IMG/VR virus record: IMGVR_UViG_3300050821_007829
Span: 1 to 39,229 of that record
Direction: 5' to 3' (one strand)
Length of the DNA stretch: 39,229 nucleotides
Source: a virus
Below, piece after piece: positions 19,366 through 28,789 of this stretch. The position numbers and the translations under genes were made by a program. Numbering within the stretch: the first letter of the stretch is position 1; every line of letters begins with the position of its first letter. A model generated the notes under the pieces. The model saw only the letters and a list, made by a program, of their open reading frames with translations. It ran no database searches and had not been told where the DNA came from.

Positions 19366-19854
19366 TTACAAGTGCCCGATGAGCGTCACGATCAGCCCCT
19401 TGGCTCCCGTGCCCGCTGCGGTGACGTCGACCGAGAGTTCGTCATCGTCCGCTATGGCCGAGACCGAGATCACCGCAGGCGTCGCGGCAGTCTTGCTGGT
19501 CTTCTCCGTCGCATCGATCGAGAGGGCGGTCGAAAGCACGGTCACCCCATTTTTTTTGATGTCCATCGTGGGGAGTCCTGAGCTCGACGCGGTTTGCAGC
19601 GAGGCGCGCACTTCGGTCAGGGTGAACGCATGGGCCGCGCGCAAATAGCCGACGCCGGCGGCGACGGTCAGCGCCGTGACGAGATCCGAGCAGGCCAGCT
19701 GGAAATAGACGGGCTCGGTCGCATCGCTTGCGCCACCACCACCCAGGCTCTCGAGCAGCGCGTCGAGTTTGTTGGTGTTGTAATTGATCGGCACTTCCGG
19801 CTGCTCTTGGCTTGGGGCCAGCAGTTCAAAACCAAAATTCGGCGTGACACTCAT
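19366..19854 (-). CDS. Minor structural protein (162 aa)
   Basis: ATG 19854. Begins MSVTPNFGFELLAPSQEQPE and continues as a beta-rich domain (LRAAHAFTLTEVRASLQTAS, SVDVTAAGTGAKGLIVTLIG) typical of tail or baseplate-associated proteins placed after the tail-tip gene. An A-rich stretch at about 19551-19558 (KKNG) could invite slippage but is probably coincidental. Exact role unknown. Confidence 0.75.
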   Translation of the reverse strand: MSVTPNFGFELLAPSQEQPEVPINYNTNKLDALLESLGGGGASDATEPVYFQLACSDLVTALTVAAGVGYLRAAHAFTLTEVRASLQTASSSGLPTMDIKKNGVTVLSTALSIDATEKTSKTAATPAVISVSAIADDDELSVDVTAAGTGAKGLIVTLIGHL

Positions 19855-19863
19855 TCGAGCTCC

Positions 19864-22800
19864 TTAAGTGACCACGAGGTCATCGGTGAGCTGCGTGCCT
19901 CGTCCGACGATCGAGGACATCTGGTAAATCGCGACGTGCAGCGTCGTGGGCAGCGGGGATCCGAAATCCGTTTCCTGGTGGGCGTGGCTGTAGAGCACCG
20001 AGGTCGTGCTGGTGCTCAAAGTGCGCAGCACCGTGAACGGCGAGGACGCATCGACGATGTCCACCTGGAAGGCCTCGCTGGTCTCGCCCAACGGTATGTC
20101 GACGCCCGACATCAGCGTGCGCCCGAGTCTCGAGCGCCGGAACCAGCTGATCAGGATATCGCCGTCGCTCAAGCGATGGGCCGTCGCATCGACCGGCGAG
20201 AAGGGCACGAGCGCCTGCGCGTGGCCCGCAAAATTCTGATTGGTGCCGGTGGCGAAGCCTGCACCGATCGAAACCCCTTTGTACGTTCGCAGCGCGCCGA
20301 TCTCCGTCGTCTGCAGCACCACGCGGCCCAGGTCACCCGTAATCAGCACGAAGGAATCGCCGACCTCGCTGGTGCCGATCACATGCTCTGTTCCGCGCCG
20401 GCCGCGCAGCAGGTGCGTCAATTGCCACTGCGTGGCGCTCACCTGCGTGGCCGTGCCGAACTGCACTATTTCCCACCTTCCATCCGCACCCATGGCGGCC
20501 GCGTTCGCGCCGCCCAACACATTCGCATCGGTCGTGCCCATGAACGACGCGGAGGCCGGCACGTTCACCGTGATCACCGATACATCGTCCCAGGTGAAGG
20601 CCTCGCTCGCAGGCACAGCAGCGTTGAGCGTGCCCATGGTCGCCTCATTGACGAGCGCCATCAGCGTTGTGAAGGTCACGCCGCCATCGATCGATTTATA
20701 AAACGTGGCTCCCGTCCAGGAGCCGACGCCGGCGGCGCGTTGCGCGGCGATATAAAAACCTGGATCGCTATCGCCGTCGACGAGGCACGGCAGGTCCAGC
20801 AGCTCGAAGCTGGCCGGCCCGATGAACTGCAGCGTCTGCGGCACGCGCAGCGGTGCGCTGGCCACCGCGAAGCTGATATACGCACCCTCCGCGTCGCGCA
20901 CGCACGAGAGCTTGCGCAGCACCGCCGATGCTGTGGTTTCGTTCGCGATGCGCAGTCGCTGCATGACGCCATCGACCGGTACGCCGATGCAGTCCCCGGC
21001 GTCGAGGGCAAGCCAGGCCTGGTCGACGCTTAAGGTGTGGGCGTTGCGCGCGGCCCATGAATCCGCCCACAGCACTTCGGCGCACTGTGCAGCTTGGGTG
21101 TCGCCAAGACAGAGCGGTAGCGTGATGTCGACGTCGTTGATCGCCTTCGTCTCGCGAAACGGCGAGTCCTGTTCCGCATCCTCATAATCGCGGCTTGTCG
21201 CAATGTAGTGCAGGCGGATCGAGCGCGGCAGGTCCTCGTCCTGCGAGCGCGTGCTGCTGATGGATGGCGGACACTTCGACGGGTCGGTCGACTGGCTCGC
21301 GTCGTACGCGCCAAAGTCATCCGTCGTGAAGGTCGCGACGATGGGCTTGCCGCGCGCCGCGAATTTAAGCAGGCCATCGGTTTCCACCGCATCGAAGAAT
21401 CCCACCGAGCGCAGCGGCGTGATGATCGAGGAACCCGTGCACACGCTCGAGACCGCATACCCATCAATGGTGATGCCCACCATATCCGAGACGTCTATGG
21501 CCATGAGGCCCGCACGCTTGCAGACCGCCGCGATGATGTCGGAGATTTTGGCGTTGCCGCCCGCGCCGACGCACACGGTGCGCGTGAGTGCGTAGTAAAA
21601 GCTCTGATTGACCGGGTAGTCGACGCCATAGGTTTTCCCTGCCGCCATGTATCCGGTGGCCACCGCTGCGGTGTACGCGGCTGTCCAGTAGGTCGCATCG
21701 GCATAGCGTGGATCGACCGGCAGCAGGCAGGGATTCAAGGGATAAATGCACTGGGGGGAAATGCCGTCGAAAATCTGCAGCACCTTGCAGGCACCTGAGA
21801 CTAGCGTCCACGGACCGCACTCGATGAGTGAGCCATCGAGTTGCACGCCGAAGCCTGTGTGAATGCTCGGCACCAACCCCGTGCACGGATCTGGCGGCGA
21901 CGCCGGCGTGCGCGTCACTACTACTTGCGCAGACTCCACACTCTGGTACCAGAATGACGGGGAACCCGCCCCGACGACCTCTGTGAAGCGCGGCGATTGC
22001 AGGGCTGGGTAAGGGTCTGCGGCCGGCACGTCGTTGAAATACATCCGGCTGTCGACGCCGAGATACACCGTCGCGTTCGGCGTGGCAAACGCAGCTCCCC
22101 AGCCTGGGCTGGACTGGCTCGCGTAATAACCATGATCCGCCGGCATGTTGTTGTACTGCATGACAATCGCGAAGGGGTCATTGCCGCCCGCTGGGCCGGT
22201 CGTCACCATCGTTCCGGTCCCAGCCTGCACAAGGCCGCCTGTGGCGCCATAGCCGATGAACTGCACCGTCGTGTCGTAGCCTGCCGTCTTGAGCGCCGCG
22301 ACCACGCCGCCCTCGTCAGAGAAGACCGCTCCGCTCCAGCCGCCTCCCGTGTAGTTGCCATCAATGGTTGTGATCTGGAAGATGTTGTTGTTGTTGGTGT
22401 TCACCGGATCTTGCCAGCCTCCGCCCGCCCAGGGGTAGAGCACTTCGTTCGACGTCTCCGGGGAACTCACGCAGTTGCCGACGCCTGCCGAGTAGCACTC
22501 GAATTGAAAATTCGGATGCCTGAGAGCCTGGCCGATCTGCAGCGCGCGATTCGGATACACCATGTAAGCCAAGCTGCGGAACGCCGGCACGTTGCCGACG
22601 CCTAAGACCGCCTCCATCGTCGGATCCGCTTCCTGCAGTTCATCGCCCAGGTACAGGGTGAAGGTCTCCGCATAGATCGCGCTGCGCGCGAGCCGGTTCG
22701 CGTACTGCTCGTCGGTCTCGGCCAGCGTGTCGAGCGCCGAGGTGGAGCTCGCCGCCTGCTGCGGACGGATGTCATAGACGATGGTGCCGTTTTCCCAGAT

Positions 22801-23196
22801 GCGCGTGATGCCGGCGATCGCCGTGACGTTATCCGGTGCGCTGTCATCGACGCGCTCGGCCAGGCCGATCGCGATCGACTGGGTGTAGTTGAACTGCAGC
22901 TGCTGCGGTCCGCCGCTGCCGCCCTGGCTCACATTCGCTTGGTGCTCAACCATCGGTGCGAGCCACATCACCGTGCCTGCAAGATTCGCTGTGCCGCCGA
23001 GCAGCAGCGACACGGGACTCCCGACCGCTGAGGTCGTGGTGCGGTTGTCCGAGATGCGCGGGCCAGGAGCCAACTGCGTTGGGAACAGCGCGGCGCCGGC
23101 GAGGCTGCCGATCACAAACCCCAGCTGCGGATAGCCAAAGTAGGTGCCGACGACCGTGCCGACGACGATGAGCGCTGCTTGGCCTAAGTTAGACAC
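19864..23196 (-). CDS. Tail-tip / host-specificity protein with Phage-tail_3-like domain
   Basis: 1110 residues from GTG 23196, overlapping the NlpC gene by 8 nt. Largest gene of the tail-tip group. The N-terminus has a hydrophobic Gly-rich segment (about residues 7-37), typical of tail-tip proteins of this type. The middle region, with ISDIIAAVCKRAGLMAID, matches the tail component family of gene transfer agents and lambda-J-like proteins. Later parts contain RIANETTASAVLRKLSC and LTHLLRGRRGTEH, common in the family. It probably forms the central tip and contacts the receptor. Confidence 0.88.
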   Translation of the reverse strand: MSNLGQAALIVVGTVVGTYFGYPQLGFVIGSLAGAALFPTQLAPGPRISDNRTTTSAVGSPVSLLLGGTANLAGTVMWLAPMVEHQANVSQGGSGGPQQLQFNYTQSIAIGLAERVDDSAPDNVTAIAGITRIWENGTIVYDIRPQQAASSTSALDTLAETDEQYANRLARSAIYAETFTLYLGDELQEADPTMEAVLGVGNVPAFRSLAYMVYPNRALQIGQALRHPNFQFECYSAGVGNCVSSPETSNEVLYPWAGGGWQDPVNTNNNNIFQITTIDGNYTGGGWSGAVFSDEGGVVAALKTAGYDTTVQFIGYGATGGLVQAGTGTMVTTGPAGGNDPFAIVMQYNNMPADHGYYASQSSPGWGAAFATPNATVYLGVDSRMYFNDVPAADPYPALQSPRFTEVVGAGSPSFWYQSVESAQVVVTRTPASPPDPCTGLVPSIHTGFGVQLDGSLIECGPWTLVSGACKVLQIFDGISPQCIYPLNPCLLPVDPRYADATYWTAAYTAAVATGYMAAGKTYGVDYPVNQSFYYALTRTVCVGAGGNAKISDIIAAVCKRAGLMAIDVSDMVGITIDGYAVSSVCTGSSIITPLRSVGFFDAVETDGLLKFAARGKPIVATFTTDDFGAYDASQSTDPSKCPPSISSTRSQDEDLPRSIRLHYIATSRDYEDAEQDSPFRETKAINDVDITLPLCLGDTQAAQCAEVLWADSWAARNAHTLSVDQAWLALDAGDCIGVPVDGVMQRLRIANETTASAVLRKLSCVRDAEGAYISFAVASAPLRVPQTLQFIGPASFELLDLPCLVDGDSDPGFYIAAQRAAGVGSWTGATFYKSIDGGVTFTTLMALVNEATMGTLNAAVPASEAFTWDDVSVITVNVPASASFMGTTDANVLGGANAAAMGADGRWEIVQFGTATQVSATQWQLTHLLRGRRGTEHVIGTSEVGDSFVLITGDLGRVVLQTTEIGALRTYKGVSIGAGFATGTNQNFAGHAQALVPFSPVDATAHRLSDGDILISWFRRSRLGRTLMSGVDIPLGETSEAFQVDIVDASSPFTVLRTLSTSTTSVLYSHAHQETDFGSPLPTTLHVAIYQMSSIVGRGTQLTDDLVVT

Positions 23197-23632
23197 TCTC
23201 GGAATTCCCTTGGGCCAAGTACTGAACTTCCGGCAGCGCCCAAATGCTGTGCGTGCGTTTCACCCACGGGCCCCGATAGCCATTCTCGACGACTTTGCCT
23301 TCGGACTGCGTGCAGTGGATCAGATTGACGCCGGTATAGATCGCAACGTGCGTTGGGCTATCCATCAGCGGCCATTGCACCAGGATCAGCGCGGCCGGCT
23401 GCAGCGGGATCTGCCGCGTGTACGCATGGAGGCGACCTAGCAGGTAACCCGGCTGCGGCAGCTGTGGATAGTTGGCCGGCAAGTACTCGAGCGCGGCCGT
23501 GGAGTCGAGCTCGCCCAAGACTCCCGCCGGGAAGCCCAAACAATCCGAGCCGAAGCGCGTGCGCCCCTGGTGGACGTATCGCACGCCGATCCATTGGCGA
23601 GCCTGGGCGATGAGGGCGTCGGGTGTGATCAC
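23189..23632 (-). CDS. NlpC/P60 tail peptidase
   Basis: 147 residues from GTG 23632 (GTGA overlap with the DUF2163 gene), chosen because the domain starts directly (ALIAQARQWIGVRYVHQG). Catalytic Cys31 in RFGSDCLGF and His95 in SPTHVAIY are present, with a polar third position after LIHCTQ. Such tail-tip peptidases cut peptide cross-links in peptidoglycan during DNA entry, like the lambda K region. Confidence 0.9.
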   Translation of the reverse strand: MITPDALIAQARQWIGVRYVHQGRTRFGSDCLGFPAGVLGELDSTAALEYLPANYPQLPQPGYLLGRLHAYTRQIPLQPAALILVQWPLMDSPTHVAIYTGVNLIHCTQSEGKVVENGYRGPWVKRTHSIWALPEVQYLAQGNSESV

Positions 23633-24558
23633 ACGCCCAGGCCTTGCGCCGTCGCGGGTCCCGCGGTGATCGCGAGCAGCCCCGGAATAAAGACGCCGAA
23701 GCCGCGCCAGTGCACCAGGTTGTCGTACACGTCGCGGCAGGTCTGCATCTGCCGATCGCACCCGGGCGAGAGTAGAAAGTTATCACCCGGCGCGACTTCC
23801 TCCGGAAAGTCCTCCCACAGCTGCAGCATCGCGTCGACGTTGTTGTTGGGGTCCAATTTTACGTCTCGGCTGAAACCTGAATTAGCGCCCGAAATAAAGG
23901 TGAGCGTGCCGCCGATATAGCTGAACGCCGCCCGCGGCGAAGCCTGCACCAGGTCAACAGTGAACGCGCCGCGATTCGTCTCGAGGAGCACGCTGCCGCT
24001 GATGGTCACCGCGCCCACATTGAAGCGGCAGCGGTTGTCGCCGAACTTCACCACGTTGCAGGTCGATGAGTACGTCCTGATGATGGTCTGCGAGAGCAGC
24101 TGCGTGAGGCCACGCACTTCGGTGGTGTAGCTGCCGTCGCTGGTGCGCGTGATGCCGCCCAGGTATCCGGACTTCATGACCGCCAGCCCATGCGAGGGAT
24201 GCGCCCAGTTGCAAATGAGCACCGTGACCGGCGCCATGTCGAGCAGGCCTGCCTCGATCTCGGCCACCGTTACGTCGGGGATCGCGGTGTAGGGCGTTTG
24301 CGGAAAGGCGCCCTGCACTTCCAAATTGTCGACCGACAGGTCAGAGCTCGAGGCGATATCGCCGGCCGTCACATTGGCGATCGCTCGGTACAGACCCGCA
24401 TACGGATCGGGCGAGGCCGACGCCGGGATCAGGATGTCGAGGTCATGCTCGGTGCCGCGAATCATCTCGCCGTTCGCCATTCGGATCGTCCACAAGAAAG
24501 CCATCGTCGTGCAATCGGCCTGCAGGTCCGCGAGCAGCAGCGGCGGAATCGTTTTCAA
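23629..24558 (-). CDS. Tail protein, DUF2163 / phage BR0599-like
   Basis: 309 residues from TTG 24558, overlapping the DUF2460 stop (TTGA); no other start lies before the conserved MKTIPPLLLADLQADCTTMA. The C-terminal region has SSTCNVVKFGDNRCRF and a Cys cluster (SPGCDRQMQTC) followed by VHWRGFGVFIPG, diagnostic of this family. It is part of the conserved tail-tip order DUF2460, DUF2163, NlpC, tip protein. Confidence 0.9.
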   Translation of the reverse strand: MKTIPPLLLADLQADCTTMAFLWTIRMANGEMIRGTEHDLDILIPASASPDPYAGLYRAIANVTAGDIASSSDLSVDNLEVQGAFPQTPYTAIPDVTVAEIEAGLLDMAPVTVLICNWAHPSHGLAVMKSGYLGGITRTSDGSYTTEVRGLTQLLSQTIIRTYSSTCNVVKFGDNRCRFNVGAVTISGSVLLETNRGAFTVDLVQASPRAAFSYIGGTLTFISGANSGFSRDVKLDPNNNVDAMLQLWEDFPEEVAPGDNFLLSPGCDRQMQTCRDVYDNLVHWRGFGVFIPGLLAITAGPATAQGLGV

Positions 24559-25202
24559 GCGAGCGGCACCCGAAGCTCGGCCAGCTGCACCGTGACGTTC
24601 ATCGCCTCGAAGTCCGAGATCGCCGGATTGAACTGCGCATCGAAGCGCACCCACACATCGAACTCGCCGCCCCAGGCGGTGGGCGTGCCGACGAAGGTGC
24701 CGCCCTTGGTCAGCAGGCCGGTCGATTCGTCCAGCGTCCAGTCGCTTTGCACCGCGCCCAATTCGTTGGCGATCAGAATGGTCGAGCCGATCGGCCGGGT
24801 GATCTCGCGCTGCTGGATGGTGCGCGCGGTTTTGGTCGTGTACTGCTTGACGAGCCGATAGCTCACCGGTGAATCGCCCGAGGGAATAAGGGGCTGATCG
24901 GTCGCCGCCGGCGTCGCGCCTAGGCGGCACGATTTGTAGTCCACCCAATCCTTGAAGCGAAACGCCGAGGACATGCCGCCCATCGCGTGCCAAAACTCCA
25001 GCACGTCCTCGATGTCATCCTGCGGCTGATCCCCGGACGGCACGCCCGTGTACTTCGAGAGCGGCCGCGACCAGACCCGCTGCCGCCGCTCATAGCCGCC
25101 CTCGCGCGCGGTGATTTTCACCAAGTAGTTAGGCTCCGCGACAAAGCCGAAAGTGGGACAGAGTGGGAAGACTTCCGCGAGATCCGGCGTGATCGTGCTC
25201 AT
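24555..25202 (-). CDS. Distal tail protein, DUF2460
   Basis: 215 residues from ATG 25202, overlapping the tape-measure stop (ATGA). FPLCPTFGFVAEPNYLVKIT, GYERRQRVWSRPLSKY, then AMGGMSSAFRFKDWVDY match the DUF2460 family (distal tail or hub protein of GTA-like tails). Length is normal. Confidence 0.92.
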   Translation of the reverse strand: MSTITPDLAEVFPLCPTFGFVAEPNYLVKITAREGGYERRQRVWSRPLSKYTGVPSGDQPQDDIEDVLEFWHAMGGMSSAFRFKDWVDYKSCRLGATPAATDQPLIPSGDSPVSYRLVKQYTTKTARTIQQREITRPIGSTILIANELGAVQSDWTLDESTGLLTKGGTFVGTPTAWGGEFDVWVRFDAQFNPAISDFEAMNVTVQLAELRVPLA

Positions 25203-27754
25203 GTGTTGTTGCGCCTGTTTGCCTGCTCCAAGGAACGCGCGGCCGCGGCCCCGGTCTGCATTTGCGATTGCCTCGAGATCGTTCCGCCCGGCGCCTGGAC
25301 GATGAAGTGGTTCGTGACAGACACGTTTTTGCCCATGAGGCCTTGCGGGATGATCGAGGTATCCGCCGCTCCGGAGTACGCAAGCTCCGGTCCGTCCTCA
25401 CCAACCAGGCCCACCTTGCCAGCCGGTATCGTGCCGCCGCCTGCGAAGCCAAGACCCGCGAGCGTCGAAGTCGCATCTTCACCGACGCCCGCCACAGGGG
25501 CAGCCGCTGTCCCGCCCGACGTGCCACCGCCGAACAGCTTCGAGAAGAAACTGCTGATACCGCTCGCGCCGCTGCCACCCGCGCCTGAGAACAGTCCCGC
25601 GAAGGCTCCCGGTGCGCCGCCGGCGGCGCCGCCGGTGCCAAATAAATTCTGCGCAAAATTCTTCGCAATCAGATCCGCGAACTGTTTCTCGATGTCCTGC
25701 AGCATCCCGGTCACGGCCTTGCGAAACGACTCCGCGCCCGTGATCAGCTTCTCGAAGTTGTTGGCGAACGCCGACTCCATGCCGGAGCGCACCGAATTTT
25801 CAAACTGCGTGGTCTGCGCCTGCAGGGTGTTGATGGACGCGCCGAATTTCTTCACGCCATCGACGAGCGCCGGATCGTTCGCCGCGGCCGCGATGTTTTG
25901 CTCCGACACATAGATCGCCTGCAGCTGCGTGAGCGCCGTGGTGCGCGCGGTGGTCTCCTGATCCTGGGCGGTCAGGTCGCTGATCTGCCCCTGCGTGCGC
26001 GCGAGGTTGATCTTCGATTCGGTCTCGGCGAGCGTCGAGTTGATCTGGGCCGCCTGCAGGTTCAGTTCGTTGATCTTGGCGACGTTGATGATGTGCTCGC
26101 GCTCAATGTCGAGCTTGGCGAGGCCATCGGCGTTGCCGGTGTCGCCGAGGTCCTGCTTGAGGGACTTGTTCTGCAGATCGAACGCATGGGTCGCGGCGTC
26201 GACCAGGTGTCCCGACAATTTTTGCGCGTCATCGTCCATCTTTTGGATGGCGTTGACGTTCTTCGCCTCGATCTGCACCTTGGTGAGCTCGAGGATCGTC
26301 GCACGCGCGGAATCACCCGCCGTCCCCAACCTTTTTAAGGCCTCGCCGGTCGCGCCCGTGGAGAGCTTGTAGGCCTCGCTCGCGAGCGTGCCCATGTTGA
26401 GCGTGACGATCTGCTCGACGATCTTCGCCGTCACGTCCTCGATGGTCTTGTCGTCTTTTTTGGTTTGCAGTGCGTTCGCGTAGGCGATCGCATCGTTCGC
26501 CGCCTTCTTGCCCGCATCGCCGGCGAGCCCGAGCTCCTTGGCGAGATCCCCCACCTGCAGCTTGTACGCGACCAGAGCCGCGCCGCCCAAACCGAACGCC
26601 GCCGACTGCGCCTGTATGCCGGCTGCGAACTGCTCGAGCTTGGTGTCGGCCGCTTGCGAGGCCAGCGCTTTCGCGAGGTTTGCTCCCTGGTCACCAATCT
26701 TCTTCGCCGTGATCGTGATCGCCTCGAGCGAATCGGCGCCGCCCGCTTCCCACAGAGCCGTGATCGCCTTCGCCGCCGCCGCCTGGTTCGCGACGTTATC
26801 CGCTGCGCCTTCCTTCCATATCTCGCCGGCCTCTGAAAAATGCCCGTGCGCGGCGGCGACCGCGGCGGCCGACACCGCGCCGATCGCGTTGCCCAATCTT
26901 TGGAAGGTGGCGACCACGTCGATGACGACGGTGGCCACGATCTTGAACAGGGTGGCGATTTCCTCCGCGATCACTTTAAGCTTCTCGCCCGCGTTGCCGC
27001 CCGAGCTCCAGCTTTCGATCAATGAGTTGAACGCCGGCAGCAGCTGCGCGATGAGCTGTTGACCCAAACCGTCGACGAGGATCGCCTTCATGACGCTGGC
27101 TTTCTGCGAGAACTTCTCCGCCGCGTCCGCCATGTCCTGCGACATCACGATGCCGGCCGCTTCGGCCTGCGCTTTGAAGTCCGCCAGGCCCGCTGATCCC
27201 TGGTTCAAGACCGGAATCATCGCCTGCCCCTGCTTGCCCAAGAGCGCGATCGCGAAGGCGACCTTGTTCGGGCCGTCCGCCATCCCGGCGAATTTATCCG
27301 CGAGCTCAGCCATCACGGTGCCCGCGTCTTTGACCTGGCCGTTCGCATCCGTGACCGAGATCCCGAGCGCGCGAAAGGCGACGCCCGCTTTGCTGTCGGC
27401 GGCGCCGGCGGCCTCCGCTATGTTGACGTTCAGTTTCTTGAGCGTTGTCCCTAAGCCATCGGCGTCGAGTCCGGAGGCGGCCGCGGCGAGGCGCAAGCTG
27501 GACAGTGCCTCGACCGCGATGCCGGTCGATTCGCTCATGCGGTCGAGCGCTGCCGCGCCCTCAAACGCCGACTTCGTGAACTCCACGATGGCGGCGACGG
27601 TAAAGGCCTCGACCAATTTCTCGCCCATGCCTTTGAGCAGGTCGTCCTGATCCTTGGAGAATTGTGAGAGCTTGGATGTCGCCTGCTCGAGCCCCTTGAT
27701 GTACTCGGAGTTATCCGCTTGCATCCGTACGACGAGGGCGGCTAGGTCGGTCAT
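25199..27754 (-). CDS. Tail tape measure protein
   Basis: 851 residues from ATG 27754, immediately after the chaperone stop (TAAATG). Long helical and coiled-coil regions, hydrophobic segments, and a Gly-rich end with GKVGLVGEDGPELAY, the hallmark of tape-measure C-termini. By the rule of about 0.15 nm per residue the tail would be about 130 nm. The lambda H protein is almost the same length (853). Confidence 0.95.
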   Translation of the reverse strand: MTDLAALVVRMQADNSEYIKGLEQATSKLSQFSKDQDDLLKGMGEKLVEAFTVAAIVEFTKSAFEGAAALDRMSESTGIAVEALSSLRLAAAASGLDADGLGTTLKKLNVNIAEAAGAADSKAGVAFRALGISVTDANGQVKDAGTVMAELADKFAGMADGPNKVAFAIALLGKQGQAMIPVLNQGSAGLADFKAQAEAAGIVMSQDMADAAEKFSQKASVMKAILVDGLGQQLIAQLLPAFNSLIESWSSGGNAGEKLKVIAEEIATLFKIVATVVIDVVATFQRLGNAIGAVSAAAVAAAHGHFSEAGEIWKEGAADNVANQAAAAKAITALWEAGGADSLEAITITAKKIGDQGANLAKALASQAADTKLEQFAAGIQAQSAAFGLGGAALVAYKLQVGDLAKELGLAGDAGKKAANDAIAYANALQTKKDDKTIEDVTAKIVEQIVTLNMGTLASEAYKLSTGATGEALKRLGTAGDSARATILELTKVQIEAKNVNAIQKMDDDAQKLSGHLVDAATHAFDLQNKSLKQDLGDTGNADGLAKLDIEREHIINVAKINELNLQAAQINSTLAETESKINLARTQGQISDLTAQDQETTARTTALTQLQAIYVSEQNIAAAANDPALVDGVKKFGASINTLQAQTTQFENSVRSGMESAFANNFEKLITGAESFRKAVTGMLQDIEKQFADLIAKNFAQNLFGTGGAAGGAPGAFAGLFSGAGGSGASGISSFFSKLFGGGTSGGTAAAPVAGVGEDATSTLAGLGFAGGGTIPAGKVGLVGEDGPELAYSGAADTSIIPQGLMGKNVSVTNHFIVQAPGGTISRQSQMQTGAAAARSLEQANRRNNT

Positions 27755-28090
27755 TTACCTTCTCCTGGCGCGCTCGCGCGCCGGCGGCGCATCGGCCATG
27801 GAATTTAATTGCGCAACGAACTTGGCGCGCGCGGCGGCGTCGAGATCCGCCTTCGGCTTAAGCATGAATTTGTCCATGTTCAAACTCGCGCCCTCTTTCA
27901 AATGCGGCCGCAGCAGCTCGGTGATGATCAGCGCTGCGTGCAGGTTGTCGCGATGCGGACCCCACGGCTCCTCGCTCCAGTACCTCGCCCAGCGCTCGAG
28001 CTCGCGCGCCGGCAGTTCATCGAGCTCGCCCAAGGATCGCCCGAGCAGGGATGCGAGCCGGTGCTCGAACATCTGCTCGGGCGTCAGGCG
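27755..28090 (-). CDS. Tail assembly chaperone, frameshift extension (T-like)
   Basis: The frame after the slip site encodes RLTPEQMFEHRLASLLGRSL, then ARYWSEEPWGPHRDNLHAA, similar to DUF4035/lambda T-type extensions. An ATG at 28072 could start a 105-aa product by itself, but the better model is a -1 frameshift at 28090-28096 fusing it to the upstream 90-aa chaperone, about 200 residues in total. In lambda the G and GT products are both needed to load the tape measure. Confidence 0.85.
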   Translation of the reverse strand, partial: RLTPEQMFEHRLASLLGRSLGELDELPARELERWARYWSEEPWGPHRDNLHAALIITELLRPHLKEGASLNMDKFMLKPKADLDAAARAKFVAQLNSMADAPPARERARRR

Positions 28091-28096
28091 TTTTTT
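28039..28096 (-). promoter_or_regulatory. Programmed -1 frameshift signal (tail chaperones)
   Basis: The heptamer A_AAA_AAC at 28090-28096 lies in the zero frame (GGA AAA AAC), two codons before the stop. After a 7-nt spacer comes a perfect 10-bp stem, GCCCGAGCAG (28073-28082) with CTGCTCGGGC (28039-28048), and a small inner stem GAGC/GCTC. This is the classic slip site plus stimulator arrangement. Confidence 0.88.
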
Positions 28097-28356
28097 CCCT
28101 CGTCACCGTCCTTCGTCGACGACAAGCGAAAGGCCTCCTCGCTGATCGCCTTCAAGATCGCGTGCGGCTCATCCGCGCAGGCCTGCTCGGAGGCGAACTT
28201 CGGATCCACCGTGCAGGCCCAGGCCATGTAGGCCTCGACCGTCTCCGGCGCATCCTTCAGGCGCTTACGGATCTCCCGCATGTGCCGCCCGCTGATCTCG
28301 CGCACCGTGTACGTCGCGCCGCGCACGGTGACCGTATTGGTCAGCAGTTCGCTCAT
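28084..28356 (-). CDS. Tail assembly chaperone (G-like)
   Basis: 90 residues from ATG 28356, overlapping the tail-tube stop (ATGA). TVTVRGATYTVREISGRHMR and EAYMAWACTVDP fit the small phage tail-chaperone proteins placed between tube and tape measure. The end (KDGDEGKNA) runs through the slippery A_AAA_AAC. Confidence 0.87.
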   Translation of the reverse strand: MSELLTNTVTVRGATYTVREISGRHMREIRKRLKDAPETVEAYMAWACTVDPKFASEQACADEPHAILKAISEEAFRLSSTKDGDEGKNA

Positions 28357-28787
28357 GGCTGCGTGCGCAGGATCGGGCCGGTGATCTTTCCGATGAACTT
28401 GATCACGTTTTGCTTCGCGACCTGCGGGTCCAATTCCCAATCGAGCATCGCGAGGGTCAGGTGAAAGGTTCGCATCGGCGACTCGCCGTCGACCTGCACC
28501 TGGAAGTTGCGATTGTTCTTCGCTTCCACGTCCGCGATCAGGCCTTCCTGGATCGGCTCGTTCATGGCGTAGTTCGCGCCGAACGTGAGCTGCTTGCCGT
28601 CCGCGAGGCCGCCGATATATTGCTTGTGGCCGCCGCTGCAGAACGTGGTGACATCGATCAGCGCATTCGCCGCACCGATCCCTGACATCGTGTCGACCTC
28701 GCAGTAGCGCGTGAATTGCTCGGGGGAAGCACCGTTGCCCACCGCAAGAAAAATGTTCCCGACAAAGGGCTTTGCATCTTCGATCAT
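28353..28787 (-). CDS. Major tail (tube) protein
   Basis: 144 residues from ATG 28787, with GGAGG at 8-nt spacing, one of the strongest ribosome sites in the late unit, as expected for an abundant protein. The sequence (FVGNIFLAVGNGASPEQFTR, DSYT-like ALIDVTTFCSGG, FHLTLAMLDWELD) fits small tail-tube proteins. Position between terminator/neck genes and chaperones agrees. Confidence 0.85.
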   Translation of the reverse strand: MIEDAKPFVGNIFLAVGNGASPEQFTRYCEVDTMSGIGAANALIDVTTFCSGGHKQYIGGLADGKQLTFGANYAMNEPIQEGLIADVEAKNNRNFQVQVDGESPMRTFHLTLAMLDWELDPQVAKQNVIKFIGKITGPILRTQP

Positions 28788-28789
28788 GA

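Noticed and set aside
19594-21033. 479-aa open frame on the plus strand
   Set aside because: It is antisense to the tail-tip gene, has no ribosome site and a shadow-like composition.
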